Origin: Trileptium ribeirensis
Lineage: Eukaryota; Nematoda; Enoplea; Enoplida; Thoracostomopsidae
Direction of reading: 5' to 3'
Length of the DNA: 64,000 bases
Assembly: GCA_030248225.1 (NCBI GenBank)
Contig: JASANE010012417.1
Span: 1 to 64,000 of the forward strand
The translations under genes were made by a program, and so were the position numbers. Positions 56,076 to 64,000 of this stretch are shown here, piece after piece. Each line of letters opens with the position of its first letter. Positions within the stretch are counted from its first letter, which is position 1. The notes below the pieces were generated by a model. That model made no database searches and was not told the DNA's origin. It saw only the letters and a program-made list of their open reading frames with translations.

Positions 56076-57053
56076 TCTTATATGTGGCTGACTAGATGGG
56101 AATGCAATTTATCGTTAAGGACAAAGATAGAGATATATACCGTAACTGGACGAACTTTTCGTATATTTGACTTGTTCACGTTTGTCAGTAAACATTTGTT
56201 GTTCTAGCTTGTTGTAATGTCAACGTAATCATCTCTCACATCCGTTGAACAAGAACAACTGCTAACATCTACTTTTATTGAATTACAATTGTAAATTTAA
56301 CCCATATACGTTCAGCGCTTAATCGATTACTTTCCGCTACTATGATATTTATATACCGTCATAATTTACCGCTATATATATTGGATTTTTAATATCTGCG
56401 CGCTCCAGTTATTATTTCTAAATCTACTTGACTGTCGGAGACACCGACAATTGTACTAACTATATATATATGTAGTTATTGTCTGTCAATGTCCAAAATT
56501 TAAAATGATTAAGTATGAAAAGCCTCAGCCGTTAGCCGACAACGGTATGAGGCAACCGCAGTTATAGTGGTAGCCACGTCACACGTCATAATAACAACCG
56601 GGACAGAGTTTATGGTTGACTTAGCCGTAAATATCATTAGTGATCCATTGAACCGCTTAATGCGATGTAAAACAATTTCCTTTTGTTCTTCCAGATTTAT
56701 ATTGGTTGGTTCCAATTGTAATGATGCTGGCCAATCAATGCTAACTAAAATATTAATATATTTGTATAAAGCGAAATGACAGATGGTATATACATAGAGT
56801 TATATCATGTGCTAGAGCATGATATATATGCAGAAGACGCTTGACGTAAACAATTGAAATTTTGCTAAACTTTAGATATTTTTGTTGAAAACATATCATC
56901 ATTCTTTGATTTTAGATCTTACACTGAAACAATATTCTCACCAAACACGCAAGTAAAATGTTTAACAAGGACTATATACAAATATGTAGTACAGTGAATG
57001 TAGGTAGGCAAGCTAACACACAAGCGGTGTAGTTAACGTTTAGGAATTAATTT
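56076..57053. other. Unassigned sequence
   Basis: The 68-70-codon frames around 56509-56779 lie on opposite strands and lack motifs. Confidence 0.5.
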
Positions 57054-57270
57054 GCATTTTGACTGTATCAGGAAAAAAATTGCCGGCATTATGAATCGAA
57101 CCCGAGCAATTTGTGTTAGAGTTGCGCCTGCTAACCACTGAGCTATAGCGACGCTGTTGCCCCGATCCTCAAGACTCCTCACAAGGCGATCCAATAAGAA
57201 AACGCCAAACGCGCGTTAAGCAACGAACTGAATTATTGAGCCAGGTCATATTGTATTATATGCACAAGAG
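57054..57270 (-). repeat. tRNA-like repeat, possible relative of the TTAA MITE
   Basis: The minus strand has ATAGCTCAGTGGTTAGCAGG (A-box type) and GGGTTCGATTC (B-box type). The flank TTGCCCCGATCCTCAAGACT resembles the TTGCTCGGTTCCTTAAGGAA flank of the 16886 element. Terminal repeats are not clear in this copy. Confidence 0.55.
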
Positions 57271-57646
57271 CTAATACATACGTTAAAAGGTTTAGGCAAA
57301 AGTACTGTGTTCAAGAACATCTATATTCGCATTAAATTATGAATATATAAGGAGTGAGGTAATCCCAGAATTTTTATATGTGCTCCTATATTTCTCCAAA
57401 TGAACGCAATCACAATAAATTTTATCGTGATGTTTAATGTTTGTTGCAGACCTAACGACATTTCCAACAGTTTAAAAATAGTTGATGACGAAAATTTTTA
57501 AATGCTTTGCTTTTTGTTAAATGCCGCAAACTACAAATCGAAAAGTAGATTTTTTAAGGCTCTCCATTTGTATATATCAGCCTTTGCTGTTATTACATTT
57601 CCTAAAAAGGAACAATGATTTCGTAATAACGTTGCATTATCTTTAA

Positions 57647-58030
57647 TAAGTGGTATATGTTATAGATATTGTTTTGATCAGGCAGTGGTCATATATTCCT
57701 AAGGTCCGATATTGACAATACTTTCGCGGAACACTGCTTTGAGAACCAAATTCAGTAGCTGTTACATCTCATATAAGTGGTATATGTTATAGATATTGTT
57801 TTGATCAGGCAGTGGTCATATATTCCTAAAGGTCCGATATTGACAATACTTTCGCGGAACACTGCTTTGAGAACCAAATTCAGTAGCTGTTACATCTCAT
57901 ATAAGTGGTATATGTTATAGATATTGTTTTGATCAGGCAGTGGTCATATATTCCTAAAGGTCCGATATTGACAATACTTTCGCGGAACACTGCTTTGAGA
58001 ACCAAATTCAGTAGCTGTTACATCTCATAT
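57647..58030 (+). repeat. Three tandem copies of a ~126-bp unit (left arm)
   Basis: ATAAGTGGTATATGTTATAG starts at 57647, 57773 and 57901; units are nearly identical. Mirrored at 63340-63715. Confidence 0.95.
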
Positions 58031-58056
58031 TTGCTGAGGTTGACAATTTTTTATAA

Positions 58057-58325
58057 ACCTTTTAACTTCCGCATTAGTCAGATTATCATGCAATATTTGA
58101 CAAACTCGAGCCGGAGTCAGGGCTTAAACTCGGTTATTTGACTGAAAGTGTTGCATTTAAATCACTGAGCTGTATAGGAACTGTCGCTCGGTTACTTAAG
58201 GAGTCCCGCTATGCGAGCGAACAGGAATGCGCGAGTAAACAGCCTGTACGACAAAGTCTGTTACCTTGGGGCGTCGCAATATGTGTTGCTGCCAAATGAC
58301 AGCGTTGGGCATCAAAGGGAACATA
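58057..58325 (-). mobile_element. Degenerate piggyBac-like MITE (left arm)
   Basis: CATGCAATATTTGACAAACT, the decayed A-box-like CAGCTCAGTGATTT (minus) and GTCGCTCGGTTACTTAAGGA align with the element at 16886-17150. The right end GGGCATCAAAGGG recalls its CGGGCATGAGAGGG end. Mirrored at 63010-63290. Confidence 0.65.
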
Positions 58326-60540
58326 GGTGTATTTTTATATAAATACTATACTAACCCTTTCTCCACGGCCACGAACGATTGATACGCGGATTGAGAAAGT
58401 GTATATGTAGTAAATTTAATGACGAGTTTAGTAGTATGGTGTTAAAACTGGATATGTTGAATGCATTATAAACGCCAGCGTTTATGCACGAGTTCGCATG
58501 ACTGCATTCACAGCTGCCTGAACAGCCTAGATTGGTGTAGATTTTAAACATTGTCTGTCCACCAGATTAGACATTAGTACTAATCAAAGTATTCGTTGTG
58601 ATTTGTGTCGTCATTTTGGCTTACGATACTCAAGGATGGTAGGTAACGTTCCATTTGGGATAAGTGAGAAAAAGCGATGACAACATGTATGATATAGACG
58701 GACATTCGTTTGGGTATTGCTCACGGGATTTTCTTATCAACATGCCATTTGCATTTTTATAGTATATGGATCTACTGGATGTGCGTACCATGGTGTAAAC
58801 TATGTCCTCGGCGGTAATCATTCGAAATTTTGGATATAGATACGAAGGTAGTAAGGGCTAGTTATCTTACAGCTGTCCCTGCTTGGAATTATCGACCAAC
58901 AGTCGTAGTCACTGAAACGGGGTTATCAGGAGGTCCAGCCCGCAGCTTAAACGTCCAAGCGCTCGAATTCTCATTTTATCACGTCTCCATTGTATATTTA
59001 TTCTGTGCCATAAGCCACACTTCTCAGGTACTGGTTAATTGATAAATGTGTTCGGACTTTTCAACTTGTGATAACGCCCGTGGCGACGCAACCTTGTAAA
59101 ATTGTTGAGATCGAATCAAAGCTATTTTAATTAATGTTTTGTTGTGTGTTTTTAATCACTTGAAATTGTTAAGTTCGGTTAAAAAACATTAATATTATTG
59201 AACTCATGCAAAGTTATTTTTAAAGTGTCGCCATGTTATCACTGTGTCATGAAGGTATTGACAACTGTAAGAATTAACAGGGCATACGCAATGGTAATAA
59301 AATCATTATCTGACAAATATTACATATTCATTCTCTAACCATTTACCTTTGTTTGCTGTTATTGCTATAAAGATATTATATTAATAATATAAACTTAAGC
59401 TTATAAGCTGAAAATTTTCTCATAAATTGCAAAAACGTTATATCAGTTCAAAAATCGATTCTTTCATACTTTCAGAACTGAGTATTATTGTAACCCAATA
59501 TTTCATGAAGGTTTTTAGACAAACAGATTCATATTAGTTTTTAATACTGTCCAGTCATACCGCAGCGTGTCCTGACGGTAATAAAGCTCCAACAACGAGA
59601 TAGATCATATTTGGGAAACCAAGATAGCGTTGTATAAATCCAGAGAGTATAATAGCTACATTTGCATTCACACGCTGATTTTAACTAAAAACTTATGAGC
59701 TCAAATATTGAGCAAAATCCTAAAACGTTTATTTAATAAATTTTATGTCTTTCGCGAAATGTGAACACTTAATCATTCAGAGGTTGACTGTTTCACAGTA
59801 TTATTTAGCAGAAACGACACTGTAATGGAAAAACTATAAAACAAAATATTGAATCTTTTCTAAATTTGCACATTTAGATTTTAAAGCAGTGCATATTCCG
59901 CGATTTTATGTCATAAAAATTTAATCAAATATTGCTTTAATTTTGCGCTCCAAATTTTGAACTAAAATGTGCGAACGCAGGTTTAAGTTTTAGCGTTTTA
60001 TGGCTGTTAAATTCATAAATATCGGTCGGTTAACCTCATAATTTTGCGTTCGATAAGGTCATACGGTTATAAATATACTTGAAATATAAGTAAGATAGTC
60101 CCATTTCAATTTCATTCGGTAAAAATATAGGAAGATAGATAGATTTGACTATACTGGGCTAGAAAGACATGCGGGAACATGAATAACACGTCCATTGCAT
60201 CAGCCCGTTAAACTGTGAATGACGTCAGAGTCTAGGATTTAAAAACTCTGAAAGTCCAAAGTGTTACCTTATATTGGATTACCTAAAACGTTTTATTCCG
60301 TTTTAATCATGGTTTTCAACAGCGAGCCTACGAGTACTCCAAAATTAAACCTAGGAAAATATAGGAAAAAATTAATGTATCAATGATGTGTCCTGAGGCA
60401 AGAATTTTATATTTCTAAGAAAAACAATAGAATGGACAGAATGTTTAGCAGCAAAAATAAATATAAGACCGTATATTTGTTTCATTGCATAATCCAAACC
60501 CCTTTGCCTTGACTATTCAAGTATCATCCAAATAATATCG

Positions 60541-60839
60541 GTCAGCTTTAGATGAAATTTAATAGACAAAAGATTTTACTTTTAATCAGCTGAGGTATGT
60601 CGACTCATGTTTGTAAATATCAATTCTGAACATTGTGCCGAACAACCGTACTTCGGTTTCTTTGATTTCGATGACCTATTGTTCGCAGATAAACATGCCG
60701 TGGGTAATATTTAATAAGTCAACGGTTCGAGGTTACCGGTACGCTGGCTCGCCGGTTACCAGTATGCGTTGGTTAATAAATTTATTAGTTGTTGTTGTAA
60801 AAATGGTAGCCTTTAAAACTTAACTAATATATACCTTAC
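60541..60839 (+). other. 299-nt centre of the right-hand palindrome
   Basis: Not shared by the arms. It contains GGTTACCGGTACGCTGGCTC followed by a GGTTACCAG repeat, and ATTAGTTGTTGTTGT, a (TTG)n stretch like the tails of the LINE families here. It may include a LINE 3' scrap. No gene seen. Confidence 0.7.
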
Positions 60840-63009
60840 CGAAATTATTTGGATGATACTTGAATAGTCAAGGCAAAGGGGTTTGGATTATGCAATGAAA
60901 CAAATATACGGTCTTATATTTATTTTTGCTGCTAAACATTCTGTCCATTCTATTGTTTTTCTTAGAAATATAGATTCCTGCCTTAGTATATATTATTGAG
61001 ACATTAATTTTTTCCTATATTTTCCTAGGTTTATTCTCAGTACTGGTAGGCTTGCTGTCGAAAACCATGATTAAAACGGAATACAACGTTTTATGTAATC
61101 CAATATAAGGTAACACTTTGGACTTTCAGAGTTTTTAAATCCTAGACTCTGACGTCATTCACAGTTTAACGGGCTGATGCAATGGACGTGTTATTCATGT
61201 TCCCGCATGTCTTTCTAGCCCAGTATAGTCAAATCTATCTATCTTCCTATATTTTTACCGAATGAAATTGAAATGGGACTATCTTACTTATATTTCAAGT
61301 ATATTTATAACCGTATGACCTTATCGAACGCAAAATTATGAGGTTAACCGACCGATATTTATGAATTTAACAGCCATAAAACGCTAAACTAGGAATTCTT
61401 CGTTCGCACATTTTCATTTCAAAAATTTGGAGCGCAAAATTAAAGCAATATTTGATTAAATTTTTATGACATAAAAAAATCACGAATATGCACTGCTTTA
61501 AAATCTAAATGTGCAAATTTAGAAAAGATTCAATATTTTGTTTTATAGTTTTTCATTACATGCGTTTTGCTAAATAATACTGTCGATTCAAGCCTGAATG
61601 ATTAGTGTTCACATTTCGCGAAAGACATAAAATTTATTTAAATAAACGTTTTAGGATTTTGCTCAATATTTAAGACTCATAGTTTTTAGTTAAAATCAGC
61701 GTGTGAATGCAAATGTAGCTATTATCTCTCTGGATTTATACAACGCTATCTTGGTTTCCCAAATATGATCTATCTCGTTGTTGATTCTAGTACAGGACAC
61801 ACTGGTATAGTTGGACAGTATTAAAAACTAATATGAATCTGTTTGTCTAAAAACCTTCATGAAATATTGGGTTACAATAATACTCAGTTCTGAAAGTATG
61901 AAATCGATTTTTGAACTGATATAACGTTTTTGCAATTTATGAGAAAATTTTCAGCTAATTAAGCTTAAGTTTATATTATTAATATAATATCTTTATAGCA
62001 ATAACAGCAAACAAAGGTAAATGGTTAGAGAATGAATATGTAATATTTGCTCAGATAATGATTTTATTACCATTGCGTATGCCCTGTTAATTCTTACGAT
62101 ACATTTTCATGACACAGTGATAACATGGCGACACTTTAAAAATAACTTTGCATGAGTTCAATAATTTAATGTTTTTTAACCGAACTTAACAATTTCAAGT
62201 CAATTTAAAAACACACGACAAAACATTAATTAAAATAGCTTTGATTAGAATATTTAAACAATTTACAAGGTTGCGTCGCCACGGGCGTTATCACAAGTTG
62301 AAAAGTCCGAACACATTTATCAAATTAACCAGTACCTGAGAAGTGTGGCTTATGGCACGAATTCAATATTACAATGGAGACGTGATAAAATGGAGTTGCG
62401 GAGCGCTTGGACGTTTAAGCTTGCGGGCTGGACCTCCTGATAACCCCGTTACCATGACTACGACTGTTGGTCAATCATTCCAAGCAGGGACAGCTGTAAG
62501 ATAACTAGCCCTTACTACCTTCGTATCTATACAAAAATTTCGAATGATTACCGCCGAGGACATAGTTTACACCATGGTACGCACATCCAGTAATCCCATA
62601 TACTAAAAATGCAAATGGCATGTTGATAAGAAAATCCCGTGAGCAATACCCAAACGAATGTCCGTATACTGCGTACTAGCTATTTGTCCATCGCTTTTTC
62701 TCTCACTTATCCCAAATGGAACGTTACCTACCATCCTTGCAATATTAAGTAAGCCAAAATGACGACACAAATCACGACGAATACTTTGATTAGTACTAAT
62801 GTCTAATCTGGTGGACGGACAATGTAAAGTCTACACCAATCTAGGCTGTTCAGGCAGCTGTGAATGCAGTCATGCGAACTGGTGCATAAACGCTGGCGTT
62901 TATAATGCATTCAACATATCCAGTTTTAACACCATACTACTAAACTTGGTAGTAAAATTTCTACATATGCGCTCAATCCGCGTATGGATAGTTTCATCAC
63001 ATTGAGAAA

Positions 63010-63290
63010 GGGTTAGTATAGTATTTATATAAAAATACACCTATGTTCCCTTTGATGCCCAACGCTGTCATTTGGCAGCGACACATATGCGACGCCCCAA
63101 GGTAACAGACTTTGTCGTTCAGGCTGTTTACTCGCGCATTCCTGTTCGCTCGCATCGGATTCCTTAAGTAACCGAGCGACAGTTCCTATACAGCTCAGTG
63201 ATTGATGCAACTTCAGTCAGATAACCGAGTTAAGCCCTGACTCCGGCTCAAGTTTGTCAAATATTGCATGATAATCTGACTAATGCGGAA
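63010..63290 (+). mobile_element. Degenerate piggyBac-like MITE (right arm)
   Basis: Mirror of 58057-58325: ATGCCCAACGCTGTC, CCGAGCGACAGTTCC, CAGCTCAGTGATTG and TTGTCAAATATTGCATG in the expected order. Confidence 0.65.
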
Positions 63291-63339
63291 GTTAAAAGGT
63301 TTATAAAAAATTGTCAACCTCAGCGAATATGAGAGATGG

Positions 63340-63715
63340 GGCCCACTTTCTGATTTTGGTTCTCAAAGCAGTGTTCCGCGAAAGTATTGTCAATATCGGA
63401 CCTTTAGGAATATATGACCACTGCCTGATCAAAACAATATATAACATATACCACTTATATGAGATGTAACAGCTTCTGATTCTGGTTCTCAAAGCAGTGT
63501 TCCGCGAAAGTATTGTCAATATCGGACCTTTAGGAATATATGACCACTGCCTGATCAAAACAATATCTATAACATATACCACTTATATGATGTAACAGCT
63601 ACTGAATTTGGTTCTCAAAGCAGAGTCCGCGAAAGTATTGTCAATATCGGACCTTTAGGAATATATGACCACTGCCTGATCAAAACAGATATCTATAACA
63701 TATACCACTTATTAA
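63340..63715 (-). repeat. Three tandem copies of a ~126-bp unit (right arm)
   Basis: Mirror of 57647-58030. GGTTCTCAAAGCAG occurs three times, each followed by GTCAATATCGGACCTTTAGG. Confidence 0.95.
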
Positions 63716-64000
63716 AGATAATGCAACGTTATTACGAAATCATTGTTCCTTTTTCAGAAATGTGATAACAAGCAAAGGCTGATATATAAATGGAGAGCCT
63801 TAAAAAATCTACTTTTCGATTTGTAGTTTGCGGCATTTAACGAAAAAGCAAAGCATTTAAAAATTTTCGTCATCAACTATTTTTAAACTGTTGGAATATT
63901 CGTCATCTACCAACGAACATTAAACATCACGATAAAATTTATTGTGATTTGCGTTAATTGGAGAAATATCGGAGCACATATAAACCTAGGATTACCTCAC

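Larger units (their letters stand above)
57354..60540 (+). repeat. Left arm of the right-hand palindrome
   Basis: Reverse complement of 60840-64000 with substitutions and indels. Matched points: GTGAGGTAATCC at 57354 with the window end, CACGATAAAATTTATTGTGA near 63930, and the inner match CCAAATAAT at 60528. No recognisable gene. It carries three tandem repeats, a degenerate TTAA-type MITE and two small unrecognised frames (58351-58551 and 58630-58821, both -). The outer end may lie beyond the matched region. Confidence 0.95.
60840..64000 (-). repeat. Right arm of the right-hand palindrome
   Basis: Mirror of 57354-60540, cut by the window end, so the palindrome may be longer. Relative to the left arm it has small indels near 61390-61420, 62590 and 62950, and a changed stretch near 63340. 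Confidence 0.95.

Noticed and set aside
58351..58551. Small Cys-containing ORF (also 62799-63005 in the mirror arm)
   Set aside because: Presence in both arms follows from the inverted duplication and is no independent evidence of coding; no motif or family recognised.

Overview
The window is eukaryotic, most likely from an invertebrate animal. It is AT-rich and packed with decayed transposable elements: CR1/L2-like non-LTR retrotransposons, a Ty3/Gypsy remnant, hAT-, piggyBac- and other MITEs, tRNA-like SINE sequence and minisatellites. I see no bacterial-style operons, no ribosomal RNA, no convincing functional tRNA and no host gene I can name. A few short open frames with splice-like borders are listed at low confidence. 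The sequence does not let me identify the species.

Left end (1-7919). This is one near-perfect giant palindrome: two arms of about 3.94 kb around a 41-nt centre (3936-3976). Each arm carries a compact set of four small genes, most with a TATA box about 50-90 nt before the ATG. Gene A (95 aa) is open in both arms. Gene B has a Cys/His motif, C-x2-C-x9-H-x5-C. Gene C is a coiled-coil protein with an N-myristoylation-type start. Gene Z has three C2H2 zinc fingers. Within each arm a ~1.2-kb C-B segment (R) flanks Z in inverted orientation, so the order is A-R'-Z-R-centre-R'-Z'-R-A'. It looks like an inverted dimer of an unrecognised virus-like or foldback element, with several gene copies broken by stops and frameshifts. 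This is the best candidate here for an undescribed system.

Middle (7920-57350). Mostly non-coding. Main items: a C-rich hairpin island (12.1-12.3 kb); two copies of a MITE (14904-15332, 52551-53008); a piggyBac-like MITE with TTAA duplications and a tRNA-like interior (16886-17150); Gypsy gag and integrase pieces on the minus strand (about 20.9-22.15 kb and 19.8-20.1 kb); a 5'-truncated LINE (23135-24333, minus); a hAT MITE with an exact 8-bp duplication (26699-27079); and a nest of LINEs at 40.95-46.98 kb, where a younger element (42.42-46.03 kb) sits inside an older one whose reverse transcriptase core is missing. Tandem repeats with 63-, 102-, 119-, 134- and 137-bp units are scattered through.

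Right end (57354-64000). A second giant palindrome has arms of about 3.2 kb and a 299-nt centre, and runs off the window. It contains 126-bp tandem repeats and degenerate copies of the tRNA-like MITE, but no recognised gene. Its sequence is unrelated by eye to the left palindrome.
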